Positions 24,830 through 38,700 of a DNA stretch of 64,000 nt are shown here, in pieces. Each line of letters begins with the position of its first letter. The first letter of the stretch is position 1. Source of the DNA: Sipunculus nudus (Eukaryota > Annelida > Sipuncula > Golfingiida > Sipunculidae); assembly GCA_026874595.1 (NCBI GenBank), contig CM049317.1, forward strand, positions 54,853,118 to 54,917,117, in the 5' to 3' direction. A program made the translations under genes and the position numbers. The notes below the pieces were generated by a model, which ran no database searches, was not told where the DNA came from, and worked only from the letters and a program-made list of their open reading frames with translations.

Positions 24830-26090
24830 ACATTTGAAATATACACTTCTGGTAAACTGTATTTTAATTGTATATAGGGATAGAAAATGATATTTCATGC
24901 ATAGTTATACCCACGTTATATGTAATTATGGATATAGCAGTTTATAACGATACCAGTAAAACATCATCCACGAGTATTTTTTCCAGGATTTTTCCCCCAG
25001 TATATGTCTATTTCCAGATCATCGCTTAACTTCTAGTTCCCTTTTAAAGTAGTTCTTGATATTCCTGGAAAAATGTTAGCAACTTTTTAGTCGACTTATA
25101 TAACTAACTATATGACAACATCTCATGACAATAGTTCTTTCTTGTTTTTCTTCTATAGTGTGTCTTTCTTATTGGAAACTGAAATTTAAAATTTTTATTG
25201 AATCAAAATTAAAAAAAAAAAATCAGTTTAAGGATAGATAGAAACATGAAAGAGGGAAAAAAATCGCTCTGAGATATTGTAATGTAGTTTCATGTTAGTC
25301 CACGAAAAAGTTTAAATTCAATAAAAAAATAAATGTTACAAAATCCTGTGAACATAAATGGAAAGTTAAAAAATATGTATACCATCAGTAAGATCACTCT
25401 ATCAGGTTATAGATAATGTTTACTTTATTGGGTCTAATGTGAATTTTAAACAGCTTGCAATGATATTAGATAAATGGGTTTTTCGACGACAACGATAGCT
25501 GAGCGAGTAGCTCGTAGTCAATTTTATTTACAGTACCCTTTGTATGAAGCGTGTATATTGTTCTGCAGGTGTTCCTGTCTTTGTGTAATAAGCAACCTGA
25601 TAATTAGTGGGATGAGTATCTTATACTAAAAATAGTTATTATTATGAAACAGAATTTGTTTCACCACTCTAATAGTTATTAAAGCTGTCTCTTCCATTTT
25701 TTGTTTACAACATTACAGAGAGCGGAACCTGTCTGAAAGACCACCTGTTTAATAAGATCATATGTGAATTAAGACCATTTACAGCCGGTCCCAAAGGTGG
25801 TATTGTTACACAGATTTCATTGTACTCATTACAATATCTCATAGAATGGGAACTGCCCTGTTTGTAGTAATCCATCTGAATTGTAATGTCACGATATTTG
25901 TCCTTCAGGAGACATATTTCATGAACAAGAAGAAGCCTTAATGTGGAATACATTTTTTTTTCAATCCTTGCAAATCAAACTAGTCACATGTGATCTTGTG
26001 TCCGAGTTACACAGCACTGTTCAGGCAAGGTTGTAGGATTTTTCCCGCAGATAAATAAAACAACACAGCAATTTTGGTGCTATATCAGCA
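24830..26090. other. AT-rich non-coding stretch
   Basis: Nothing recognised except the pogo-like fragment at 25715-25812. Confidence 0.5.
25715..25812. mobile_element. pogo-like MITE fragment
   Basis: GGAACCTGTCTGAAAGACCA and GTGAATTAAGACCATTTACA recur at 45490-45655, where the tip GGTTTCACTGTA is preserved. Confidence 0.5.
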
Positions 26091-26097
26091 AATGGCC

Positions 26098-26340
26098 GAA
26101 GAGTATGTCCGAATTCGAGTCCGGACTAAAAAGCACGTGTAAATTAAGAAAAATACAAATGATAATCTAAAATGTCCATTTAAAAAGAAGATTTTTATTC
26201 GACTACTTCCATGGACTCGGGATTGGACTCGTAAAAGGACTTAGAGAACAAGGGCTGGGGCCAGGAATCGAGTCTCATGGACTCGGACTTGCGCCATGCA
26301 GGACTCATAGATTGTGGACTAGAGTATACATAACTGCCTG
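26098..26340 (-). repeat. GACTC-rich repeat, copy 1
   Basis: Dense GGACTC/GAGTCC words; the TTAAAAAGAAGATTTTTATTCGA stretch matches the inverse of the copy at 29240-29640. Confidence 0.55.
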
Positions 26341-26719
26341 CGTAATCATCGAACACTGACATTTTCTTCCTCCCAGTTTATCGAAACCGCTCATGAGGCT
26401 GTCATGTTGTGCAAATATATAAATGTGTGTATTGTGTGATAGTTACTGGAGTCCTTTTTATTAAATTTGGTAACAAAATCTAATCAATCAATAAATTACT
26501 TTAAAAATATAATACTTATGCCATCTGTCGGCGTCTGAAATTACCATTTGTTGATAACTTATCATTATTCTCAACGACAGAAAACAAAGATTTCGTAAGA
26601 TTTCTCCCACAGATAAAATAAAACAATATAAAAATTTAATTTTAAATCGCTAAAAAGTCTCAACTGCTTGTTCAGGAGACGGTGACGTCACGTTTGGACA
26701 TGTATCTTAATTTGTTGGA

Positions 26720-27115
26720 CTACCATCTTATTTGCTAGACAAATTACAGTTTGTTCAAAATATATGTGTTATATGTGGTGCAAAGAGGTTTCACCATATA
26801 ACACCATTTTTATTAATTTACACTGGTTACCAATATGTCAGCATATCGCATACCGTGCATTTCATGGTCTAGCGCCTAAGTACATCACTGAACTGGCTTC
26901 ATCAATCAACCATCTCGCGCTTTCAGATCTTCCAATCAGTTCTCACTCGTTAAGCCAGCAGTAAAGCTTTCCACGTTTGGTGGCAGGGCTTTTGCAAATG
27001 ATGCCCCAGAAATTCGGAACAAGCTCCCAATAAATACTAGTATTCGCTCTGATATACTGACTTGTTATTAGGAGTAGTTTCAAGACTCATCTGTTTAGGG
27101 AAGCGTATTGTAAAT
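26720..27115 (+). pseudogene. 3' end of a second non-LTR retrotransposon
   Basis: Three frames joined by small slips read LPSYLLDKLQFVQN-ICVICGAKRFHHITPF, then NLHWLPICQHIAYRAFHGLAPKY, then TFGGRAFANDAPEIRNKLP, ending HLFREAYCKS-like. HWLPxxQRIxYK...HGLAPxY and GxRAFxxxAPxxWNxLP are the standard C-terminal blocks after the reverse transcriptase of Jockey/CR1/Nimb-type LINEs. The catalytic domain is absent. It ends exactly at the poly-G MITE that starts at 27116. Confidence 0.8.
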
Positions 27116-27311
27116 CAGAAGCGGATCCGGGGGGGGGGGGGGGGGGTTGGGGTTCCAAAACAATGTTTTTTAAGGACTTCAGGCAAAATTTTGCGGCCTG
27201 GACCCCCCCCCCCCCCCTTTTTCCAGACCTGGGAACCTTTTTTAGGGTTTTCATTAGTCCTCCTGGGTTGGACCCCCCCCCCCCTGTTCCTAAATCCTGG
27301 ATCCGCCCCTG
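27116..27311. mobile_element. GGATCC poly-G/C MITE, best copy
   Basis: Ends CAGAAGCGGATCCGGGGG and TCCTGGATCCGCCCCTG are inverted repeats. Between them lie alternating poly-C blocks and the phrases TTAAGGACTTCAGG, AATTTTGCGGCCTGG and TTAGGGTTTTCATTAGTCC. The GGCGGATCCAGGG tip is a widespread animal MITE terminus. Related copies are at 10268-10384 and 17118-17300. Confidence 0.75.
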
Positions 27312-27439
27312 ATAATGGTTATATTGACATTTGTCAAATGTTAACTCATTTAAATAAAATGTGAAAAATAGCTGGATATTTTGGTTTAACATGAAAAAAA
27401 GACAACCGCACACAAGGGTGTTTTATGGTGTGAAATGGA

Positions 27440-27665
27440 GTGCGCCCCTCACGCAGCGGTTATTCACTGCAGTCGTCATAGGTCTCTTTTCGTGTAACGG
27501 CTGCTTTGTATAGCAAGATTCTGTGGGTTTCGATCTTCAGGGCACCGAGCAAAGAATTGTTATCAGACCAATGAGAGCGTGGTGTCGCTTTGTGCATCCA
27601 GCTCCAAGTTTAAACAGCGAAACATACTCGCTCTCGTTGGTCTGATTACATAGTATTACACAGCT
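27440..27665. mobile_element. Imperfect hairpin MITE, partial copy
   Basis: CACGCAGCGGTTATTCACTG, ACGGCTGCTTTGTATAGC, TATCAGACCAATGAGAGCGT and CTCGTTGGTCTGATTA match the family at 30087 and 52463. The right outer arm is missing. Confidence 0.6.
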
Positions 27666-27829
27666 AAAATCCCTTGTTTTTTAATTAAAATTTAATTAGG
27701 TTAGAAATGCTTCAGTAATTGTTCAGTAACACAGTATTGATATCATATTTTAATTAATTAGTAATTTGTATGGTTTCGTTTCCTGATTTAAATACCTAGA
27801 AGTAATAGTGAGAACTCCGTCCGGCAGAT

Positions 27830-28179
27830 GTCGCACCCGCCGTGAGAAACTGGAATGAGCTGAACATAGTTTACTTATCCCACGCCAGATGACTCGCTTG
27901 GGCTGAGCATGAAGTATTTCTCCTGGTGGTCACCAGATGGCGCCACGGTAGTTACATGTTGAAGGGCAGCACGACAGATGAGTCAGGGCTGCCACAGGGA
28001 CCTGTAGAAAGCTGTACGGCATTTTAACCTGACAAGGGACAGCAAGCACGCATTAACACACAGCAGGTAACACCCAAGCGATTATACAGCACGCAAAAGC
28101 GAGTCTGACAACCAGTCAGCCGGCATCGCTGCAAAACACGAACCAATGCGGCCCTGAGAAGATTCCACCGACAGCAACC
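27830..28179 (+). promoter_or_regulatory. Putative promoter/5' UTR of the PPM-like gene
   Basis: This stretch just upstream of the proposed start codon is clearly richer in G+C than the neighbouring DNA and has no transposon signature. It includes a CTCF-like core (CACCAGATGGCGCC, near 27930) and TGAGTCA (AP-1-like, near 27980). No TATA box was found. The transcription start cannot be read from sequence alone. Confidence 0.4.
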
Positions 28180-28196
28180 ATGGCCACACTGACAAG
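28180..28196 (+). CDS. PPM-like gene, exon 1 (start codon, 17 coding bases)
   Basis: Proposed start exon: ATG in a near-ideal Kozak context (CAACCATGG), five codons (MATLT) and two bases of a sixth, then the consensus donor AG|GTAAGT. The phase fits exon 2 exactly: AG joins G to give Arg, and the joined reading continues SQRPRIWS. The area is richer in GC than its surroundings, as expected for a 5' UTR. The intron that follows is about 11.4 kb. The inference rests on phase, donor and Kozak match only. An alternative first exon elsewhere in 28.2-39.5 kb, or upstream of the window, is possible. Confidence 0.6.
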
Positions 28197-28681
28197 GTAA
28201 GTGGAACAGAACAGCCGGCCAGCAGCAGCACCAGGCTTATCGTACTCCTGTAACACAGGGCTGATACAGCACAGCTCACGCCAGTAACAGTGTAAACACA
28301 GTCCACCTGACAAGTACTGGCCGTCCCACGGGGGGGGGGCTCCAACGTTCACACTATAAACAATGATATGATATACATCACATGTCTACAAATCCATTAA
28401 TTTTACCATTATACACCACAGATCTGTATAATAATACAGTATATAAATCTGCATACCACAATGTAAAACTTCTGTTTATTTAACATTTCAGGATTCAAGA
28501 ATGTCATGAATCCATACAACTATAATTTTAATAAAATATTGTTAACGTTTTTCATTGCTCATTAAGTTAAAGATGCGAGTCAGACTTGCATGTTTTAGTG
28601 TTAGAATTTTTAAAAATGAGGTTTTGAACTGTATAGATCACTATTATATGGTGCACTAATTGATATTGGGCCAACATTGCA

Positions 28682-28739
<58 letters not shown>

Positions 28740-31700
28740 GATCAAAAACCATTTCTGGATAATAGAATAAAAGTTAGTATATTACTTTTTCTATACAATA
28801 CTTTTATTGTTAGTGGTGATAATATTTATGCCATAAAATAGTAATTAATCATTTAAGTCGTATGTGCTTTTAAATATTACTAGTGGTATATACCCATACT
28901 TTCTACTTGCCACTTGTAACATTCAGGGTTTCAAGTTATTGTTTATGCAAAATGGTAGCCCCATGAGTGATTTCAAGAAACTGGGAAAATTAAAGCTGTC
29001 AGAGTGTGAAAAGGGTGCAGGGATTTGACACAAAAGTGTTCAGAGGCTAGTGTCCATGTTAGGATCTACCCACAGAGAGCTTTTGTTGGCTAAGAGGTGT
29101 GTGTTGGCAGACTGGAATAACACTTTTTTTTTACTCTATTAGTAGGATAGGAAAAGATGAGTATTCGTTGAGAAACTATGGAGAATTGACTGTTTCTGGC
29201 TCACCAGGAAAGTACTGTGAACCGACTCTTGCATACAGATCAGTGTTGTTGTGGAGTCCACAACATCCAAGTTGTAGTCCTAGCCCAGGCCACTCGAGTC
29301 TTTGAGGTTTGAGTGCAAGTCCAGCTTCTTTGAGTCGGAATCATTGGAAATTTTGACCCATGTCGAGTAAAAATATCTTTTTAAAAAGAAATTGAATATC
29401 ATTAACTCCCTATGTTCAACTAAGGAGTGGTGAATAAAGTCTAATTATTTGTAGGCTTATATTATTTTCTGGACTTTGCACCTGTATCTACTAGTCTTTA
29501 TGAGTTTGCTGTTTTTTACTGGACTCGAGATAGACTTGAACTGATTTCTTGGGTCCTTACTTCTGAGTTGGGTACAAGTCCCAGTCCATCACCCTCTAGC
29601 CCCAAGTCCAGGCTCAACTCCTACATCAAAGATACAGATAATGCAACTCTGCTCGACACAGAATTAATTCACTGGGCATGGCCATCACCATGTATGTTTA
29701 GCTGTTGAGTTTGCTGAAGCAATTTATGGAATTAGATTCTGGTCACTTCAGAAATGACCTGCAGGGCTGTCTGATTGTAACTTGTCCAAAGCAACAGCTT
29801 AATGATTGACAGAGCCCCAGTGATCCCACTTTTTCATATTTCTTGGACTTAGTCTTAATTTTCATACTTTGTCTGCAAAATACTTACTTTTCCTTTATTT
29901 TGATTTGCTTTGTAACTTGCAGTTTCAAAATGAAATCATTTCTAAGCTTATATACACATGTATCATTTTCATACTCTAGCTTGGAACCTTTCATGATTGA
30001 TGGTTTAAACGAAATTTTCTTATAGAGCACCTTATAATAATTGATTAAATATTTTCTAAATAATATCAAGTGTTAGATTTCTCAAGACGCCTCATGCAGC
30101 AGATATACGCTGCAGTGATCCAAGATCTCCTTTGTTTGAACCGCTGCTGTGTATCGCTTGGTTCTCTTGGTCTCACCACCAGGGTTGGTACAGAGCTAGT
30201 TATGTAATCAGACTGATGAGAGCGTGGTATCGCTTGTGTATCCAGCTCCAGATATTAAACATATTACATCCCGCTCTCATTGGTCTGATTCTTGGCCCTG
30301 TGCCAGAACCAGTGCAATCGGGGACCAACAATGTACTTTAGAGCATGGGTTCAAACAAAAGCAGATCTGGTACAACTGTAGTGTATAACTGCTGCTTGAG
30401 GAGAGTAAGATTTCTAACAAGTTAACAAGAATGAAGATTAATACTGTTGTTACATATGTGGGTTCTTTGAATCCTACTTTTGTCTTAGATATTTCCTCAT
30501 TTTTTCTTTATCCTACTATATATGCACCCGTCATATGATTGGAGTACTATGGTATATCCCCTGTCTGTCTATTAACTTTCAGTGTCGCCATAATAATTTA
30601 CTGGGTTATAACTACTTACCAACAGATTAACTTGCCTGAGTTGATTATGGGCAACATCCACACATATTTAATAAGGTAACAGGTCACTAGGCTACTTTGT
30701 GGTGTCATGGTGATAACTTATGAAGAATATGAAGGATTTTGATAAAACTCATCATAAATGTTAATCAATAAAATATCTGGCCTAAGTCTGAATTCCAGCA
30801 AAATCCATATATATTAAATGAGATCAGAGTTCACCTCACTTTGTAGGCATATGAGTGACTTACCAAAAATCCTATGGGTTAACATGAAAGTTAAAGCTCA
30901 TAATACATATTTACCAATAGAGTTTCTCACCTGAATTACTTTTTCTCAAAATTCATGTATATTTAATGAGGTCAGAGGTCACACGGCTGGCGTAATATGC
31001 ACATTTGTGATGCTCTTCTTTAATTCTTCTTGTTTACTTTTTTTATTTACAGAAGGTGTGCTGCCTGTTTGGCTCATTAATATCCTTTGATAATCAAAAT
31101 TCTGAAATTTGAATTCATTGATGAAACAATGTGATTCTGAGGGTATTTGTATGATGACAAATTATGACATCATATTGCTTACAATAGAATATGATCACAT
31201 TCACGTTCTTGGAACCACTCTTTTCATAAAGATATAACTGGGTCATAAAGTGTCGTGCTTGAATGACGCTGTCACATTGAATGCTGATGACAAATTATGA
31301 CATCATATTGCTTAAAATAGAATATGATCACATTCATGTTCTTGGAACCACTCTTTTCATAAAGATGTAACTTGGTCATAAAGTGTCATGCTTGAATGAC
31401 GCTGTCACATTGAATGCCTATAGATGTCATGTTATGTGGGTATGTATCTGGAACAGCTGATACCTTGCCCTGTAATAGTTCTGAGAGTCTCGGTCTGGCA
31501 GTCCGTCAACAAGTACATGTGTCATCTGATGTACAATTTGATGATTACTAGTGGGATTAATGTAATATATGGAGATCAAACAAGGCTGTATACAATTGAC
31601 CTTTATATTAGTCCAAGTACAAGGTTTTGGTTTTATCCAGATCAAGCCTGTTTATAACTGAATCACATTAATATGGGATATGGACAAGCAGGTTTTTGTG

Positions 31701-32658
31701 TAGATGGAGAGGAAAAACAACTGCCTAGCGAAAGCCCATCATTCAACCGGCCACTCATTAGCATGGATGAAACTGAGTATCCCTGATTTGTTTGCATATA
31801 TATGCTATAAATTTAATTGAATTATTATGATTATTGAATAAATATGAGGTTACAGTTGTTGCTTACCATAATATAAGACATATTCAAAGAAACTTGCAAA
31901 AGTTGAAGTTTATCCATATTTGAGAAGCCTCTACATCACTTTCATCACTGGGATAAACTCCAAACTAAATTGATATTATATTTCTAGTCCCCCCCCCCCA
32001 TTAAGGGCTAGTGAATGACAATGGTCTTAATACCCTGTCTCATATTCACAATGAATAATTCTTCATATGGAAACAAATTTTAATCCAGAATACCTCCAAA
32101 TTTTATGGATCATCACTTGGTGTTACTCTAACCTTCCTCAATATTCTTGTCAAAATCTACTCAAAATTTATAAATACAATTGCTAACAGACAAACCAACT
32201 AATAGCAAAACTTGTTTCTCTTGTTGGAGGTGTAAATTTGATGCGTTCAGTTTATACTCCTCTGGCCTGGCTGGTCAGGTCTAGCCATTGATCAGTGGTG
32301 TTTGATGAACTCCCAGATTTCTGTTGTTGGGGTCCTATTGGTTGTTTACCCAGCTGGTCTCTGCTTGTTACCTGCTCATGGGGTAACCTGAGATGAACCA
32401 TGTTCTCTGAGGCCAGGCCAGGCAGAACATGATATGTCAGGTTGGGTTAACTAGCCACTGACAAGTATATCTCTATCATTTCAGGTGCTGCCATATTAAA
32501 TACATACTTATTTGACAGAGGTGGTTCTGTGACTTTGAAAGGCATGTGTTGCTATGGATATGTAGTATTTTACCATGTATATATATGTATGTGTTTGTCT
32601 GCACTGAGTGGGGAATGGGGGAAATTCAGAGCCCCTCCCCCAGCCAGTTTTGCATGCA

Positions 32659-32728
<70 letters not shown>

Positions 32729-35700
32729 ACCTTCCATTTAATGACCACCTCAAAATAACGGCCAATTTTTCACAGTCCTAATACTTTTATAGAGGTCCTG
32801 TTGGTCGGCATAAGTTCAAGGTTTCACTGAATATATATATACAGTGAAACCTTGTTGTGTCAAACTCAGTTAAGGCAAATTCCCGCATGTGTCGAAGTGG
32901 AATGTGAAGTCCCTGCAAAAAGTAGTTAAAACCTTACTTATTTAACTCATTCTGTGTCGAACTTGAATGTGTCAAAAAACCGGATGTGTCGAAGTTTTTT
33001 TGTAGGTCCCCAGCTAGTATTTCTATCGCTTAACTTGAATTCATGTCGCTTGAATGTTTGGATAACAGTTGTGCACGGCCCATCATTCATGATTGGGCCG
33101 TTATAACCAGTTATACGTAATTAATACCACCACAGCTCTTACTCACCCTACGCGACGGCTCTGTCGTTCGACTTGAGGTCATGCCACTTAAATGTTTGGA
33201 TAACAGTTGTGCACGGTCCACCAATCATACCTATGACCAATTATATAATTAATACCGGCAAGGATCTTACCCATCAGGCGTGATGGTTTACACATCTGGT
33301 TCGTTGTTTACCTGTTTGGCCAGTTAGTCACTTATAATCATGCTTTTCTTCCTTCGGCGACAAAGCATTAATTTGAAATGAGACGTTATTAATAAACCAA
33401 ACAAACCTTTCAGACTGACTCTTAATTACCATAGAGCACGTTATACTGCTTTACTGCTTCACTTTTTCACATACCTAATCCTATTTTTGGTGGCCCATAT
33501 GTGCTTTTTTATTATAAATCGATTTGTTATAACATTTGTGTTGTTCTTTCACGCAAACATTTGTGACCAATATATAATATCGGTCCTATACATGTGCAGT
33601 ATTTATCGATAATAATCAAGGAGGATGAATATATTGAATATCGGTTGTCTCAAACTCCGGTTGTGTCGAAGTAAATTCACCAGTCCCTTCGACTTTGACA
33701 CATCGAGGTTTTACTGTATATATATGTAATGAAATAGGATAAGGACTACTGAGTACATGTAATTAACTTAAAATGATAAAAACTAGCAGATTAACTCACA
33801 TGATTTTAGTCTCACCAATTTGACCTTCTGTGTAGTAGAATGCATCTTACTGGACCTTTTGAAAATGAGAATGACGCATTGTAAAATTAATGTAACATAT
33901 CAAATTGCACTCTGTCTCTTTGAACTGAATGATACCTTTGTATTCAGCTTGTAGGGTAGGTAAGTTGAGCTTGAGTCTCTTATCCACAGCTGCCCAGGTA
34001 TTCCTTTAGGCTTTTCTTTTCTTGAGATGAAGTAGGTCTGTGGAACTACAGATCAGGAAACTGATATTGATTCTGCTATGGCTAAGCTTTGCATTAGCCA
34101 TTAATGGAGCCATTAATGTGAAACAAATTAGTTGTTAAATACCACTGTGCAGCCCTTTAGTTTTGTCAGAGCTATTTGTAATCTTAGCTGTAGATGTTGA
34201 TAATGCAATTGTGTTTGGTTTATTTTATTCCTTGTGGCCAGATTGGTGATAATCTTGACCTGTTTGCAGAATGTTGTGGAATTAAGAAAGTTAGACCACA
34301 AAAATGATGTCCTCATAATTCATCAGTGGTTTTTGCAAATCATGTCAGTAATGTAGACTTCTATGGTACAAATGTTACGTTGGGAAAAAATTTCCCAGAT
34401 ATATGTTAAAGATCAGAATAGTATTGTCTGAGAGCTGGCAGTTGGACTGGGCTGGCAGTGCTTCTTATCAGCTGCACCTGCCTGAGTGTTTTTAATCAGC
34501 CGCAGTTGTTCCTCTCAAAATAACATGGCACAAAGCTACTCCAGCTAATACAGACCTTCATCTGTAAACGTGTTTGCTGAGAGAGACAGATTTATTGCCC
34601 ACTGTTACAGTAAACTCAAGTATTACCGATTGGTTATATTTTCCTGTGGTGGAGTCATGATGTATAGGCTGCAGTTGGTTTGTTTGCCTTTTCAGCCTTT
34701 CAGTTTACTCAAAAAGTAATGAAAAAATTTTTATGAAGCTTTTAGGAGGCCACAGGTAACATCCAAGGAATAGTCTATTAAATTATTGAGGTTATCTGGA
34801 TCACATTAATATGTTTGTGTTTAATGAACCCTTAAAATACATTGTGAGACTGGGCAATTTATGTTTGTCCTTGCAGATGGTGACACATTAAGTCACATGT
34901 ATTAATTACAGGAATTCTTAAAGGTACCCATCCACCTTCCTTTTGAAAAAGAATTTGTGTTTTCTGGCTTCCTCTTTGTATATATTTATGATCTAAGGGT
35001 TATTCTTATACTGATAAGTTCTGTAATGGATGTATGAACATGTTTATCAACAACTTGTTTGTAAACACAGCTCTGTTGACAAACAGGAAAAACATGTAAC
35101 CTTATGTGGTAGGTTGCATGCATATATGCCGAGGTAGAAAGATCACTTAATGCAAAATGCCATTTGCAAGCTCTGGCTTATCTGACTTGCCGCCAGTTGC
35201 CCTTGTTGAATCTGTTTTGATTATTTAAGTGGGCCCAAACATATTATAAACACATCAATATAAATCAATCAAGCAGTCTGTGTGCACTGATATCCATGTT
35301 TTCCTGCCTATTTTTATCAAAGCTCCAAGGGATTACCTTTAGTTTTTAAAGGTCAGATAGGTGATTGGGCCCCTTTGAGGTGGCAGAACTGGTCACAGAT
35401 TATTATTGACTTTTTTCCTTTGCATTGAATGATCTAATGCTTAAGGACCCCTTAAAGTATAAATTTTTCTGAAAGCTAAGAAAATTCTTTACATTTTGGC
35501 AAATAGAAACTTTGTTTCAGAGGAACATGTTTGAATTTACAAGTGTTTTACATTAAATTTTAAATATTTAACAAAGTTTGATGTAGGTGTCCCCTGCAGA
35601 AATGTGCACAGTTTTGACCTAATTGAACCAGGGTTGGGGCCAGGTACATGTGACAGTACCTAGGTACAGGTACAGGTACATTTTAAAGACATTTGAACTA

Positions 35701-38700
35701 ATGATTATTGCATAAATTTCATCTAGATATGCAATAATAAGTTATATATCATGAAAAGTTTTAAATGATTGCTTTCTATGTCATCAGGAAAAATTCAGGC
35801 CTAGCAATGGTTAAGGATTGCCTTTAGTAAATGTGATAAATGATCTAAGCTGATAAAGTTTACAACATTATCAATACAGATACATAAAACATTCATTCAT
35901 ATACTAAAACATGATGTCTATATCTTAAATCAAGTTTAGAGTTTTAGATTAATGTTTTAAAGTCAAATCTCTGGAAAGACCACACACTCTTTAAGTAAAG
36001 AGGCTTAATAGCTTGACTGAAAGGGAAAATCTTACAATCAGTTTAATAGATTAACTTCATGACAATAATGCATACATAATCAGAAGTAACAATAAACATG
36101 TTCATTGCAGAGGTTACACTGATGAATGTTTTGAGAATTAAGAGATCCTACATTTGATGCTTGAGCAGGGACTGTTTTTTTCCCTGTAAAATGGAATGTT
36201 CTTCTTTTTAACATATGTTGAAAGTTAAGTGATATAATATGTATTTTCTTCATTTATCATTTATCCTCCACCAATGTTCTGTGTATACTAGACAACAAGT
36301 ATCTACATGGAGCATGTGAGCAACACTATATCCATATCCTTTGCTCTGTGCCCTTTATTTCTTAAAATGCCTCAATGAACTTCCTGTGTAGATGCTGGAG
36401 GTGGCTTGGCCAGCATGGTACAATCCCTAGCGAACTCAACTTCAAAGGCTGCAGGGATGAAATCTTAGTAATTACCTCTGCCTGGTTTAGGTAACACCTC
36501 TGACAGAGGTGACAGTTCAGTACACTTACTTTACCCAACCTGATGTCCATTTCAAGTATCATTACCTGTAATTCACAAAACTGTGAATTGTGTCCCAAAA
36601 GATGCCAAGTTGGCGGAATCACATGAGTGAGACTTCAAACTCGTGGTCATAGCCGGACTAAAATGGCTTGTGTTGGGGGTGGGGGGGGGGGGGGGGGGGT
36701 GAGCAGTAAGCTGATGCAAGGGTGCCAAGGCCCTGAGGGGGGAGGGTGTGGGAGGAGGTTTCTCCTGCAGTGTGGAAATTTGTACGTATACTACTGTATT
36801 TGGGTGCATTTTTACTGTCATTTATTAGTCAATGCTTACTTTGAAAAAAAAAAATGATAAAAAAACACAACTTCTATATTGCTGGAAGTCAAAGTAAAGG
36901 TTTTATTTTGCTGTAAGTACATTATTTCAACAAAAAATGCCAATTGGACTTCATTGAGCTGGAAACTTTAGGTTTTTAGTAACACCCTAGCAGTCTTGAC
37001 AGAATGGATGGGATAAGAAGTTTGGTTTTAACCTGAAAGCAGGGGAAGACCAGGCAAGGTTACAGAATGCTTGAGATTTATGTCCCTTGGCCTGTGACAA
37101 GGTAAATACATGAGTCTCATGTCCATATGTGAGACTTGGCATGTCTGTGTACCTGGGTACAAGTACCTGGCCCAAACCCTGTTCTGTGTACATACTGGAC
37201 TATTTTCTACATGGGGCATTTGGGCAGCCCTGTTCAATTTGTCAGTTGCCCTATACCAGTGCTGATAATGCCACAATGAACTTCCTGTTGAGAGGCTGGA
37301 GGCTGAACAGCTTGCAACAAAGGCAGCAGAGATGAATGCTTTCTGATTACCCCTGCCTGAGATAGGTAACTGCATGGACATTGGTGACAGTTTTGTATTA
37401 GTACATGCAATTGGCCCAAGCCTGGTGTCCATTTCCACTGTAACATTTGTACCTGGAGTACCTTATACCAGGTACAGGTACAAGGTACTTCCTACTTATG
37501 ACTGCCGGGTACACTACAGGTACTCTGCATTGTGTACCTAGGTACAGGTCCAGGTACACGTATATGAGCTGCCTTTGTCCTAGTTAGAGAGCTGACCTGT
37601 GATGAAACCATGGAGTTGGTGAACCTTGAAAATAATTTCATATATGTATTTCCTGCCAGTTTAGGAAATCGGTTGTAATTTCATGATCGATTATCAGTGA
37701 ACAATCTTTTTACCTTGACCAACCAATAATAAAAATTTTAAATTGGATGAATTGGAGTATGAATTTTTATTTTTAACCACTTAAAGACCTGCACATTTTC
37801 TCAGCTGATGCACAGGCCTACATTTTTGCTGATATATGTAATAATTCTATAACAGATAAGTCTTTTAGTAATCTTGGGTGAGAAGTTAACATAGTAAACA
37901 TTGACTTTTCTAGAGTTTGCCCACATGAATTAAAAATAAAAACATATATTTCCTCATCACAAACCATTTTGTTAATTGCAAAACTTTGTAATTGATTTTG
38001 GCACTGCAAGATCGATGGTCAGATCATATTGCACCAACTGACCGATCATTGATTAGATTCCATTAGCAGCCCATCACTATTTCTTGCATGTATGTAGCAC
38101 ATAACAAAGTAACAATAAAGTTGCATCAGGGTAGCATGAGTGATATTTTGGACAAAAGGATTTATACATTAGCAGTTAGCAAGAACATATGTTAAGACAT
38201 ACATAATGGACATGTGGCTTTTAATGGAGAATTTACGGTATACAGCAGTCTTGCAGTTGCAATGGTCCTGTGCCTATCACCAGTTATTGTGTTGTCAGAC
38301 TGAGTGTTAAGTAAGCTAAGGTGTAAATGTTTCTGAGATGCTCAGACATGGTCTTGTCAGTAGCATAAAATAAGGTTACATTGGCTTCATTTACATTGAA
38401 CATGAACTGACAAATTTGACTTTCACAAATCAGACAAATGAAATTGATAACATTCAAACACAATACCTGCAATTGCAACATTACTTTTATGGATCATATA
38501 CATGCACAACTGTTAATAATACCCTTATCCATTTAATGTGATCCACCATTGAAGTAGTATCCACCAACATTCATGTAAAATATGTTCTAGTTTATGTTGT
38601 ATCCAGTCATGTTTTGTACTGTTTTATAGTGCTTTATGGTTAATTCTGGTATATCTAAGTTAGGCTTATTATAGTAATAAATATTTTTGTTTTATATTAG

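Noticed and set aside
36362-37438. Minus-strand open frames of 86 and 136 codons
   Set aside because: They lie in two copies of the same intronic repeat and show no known motif.
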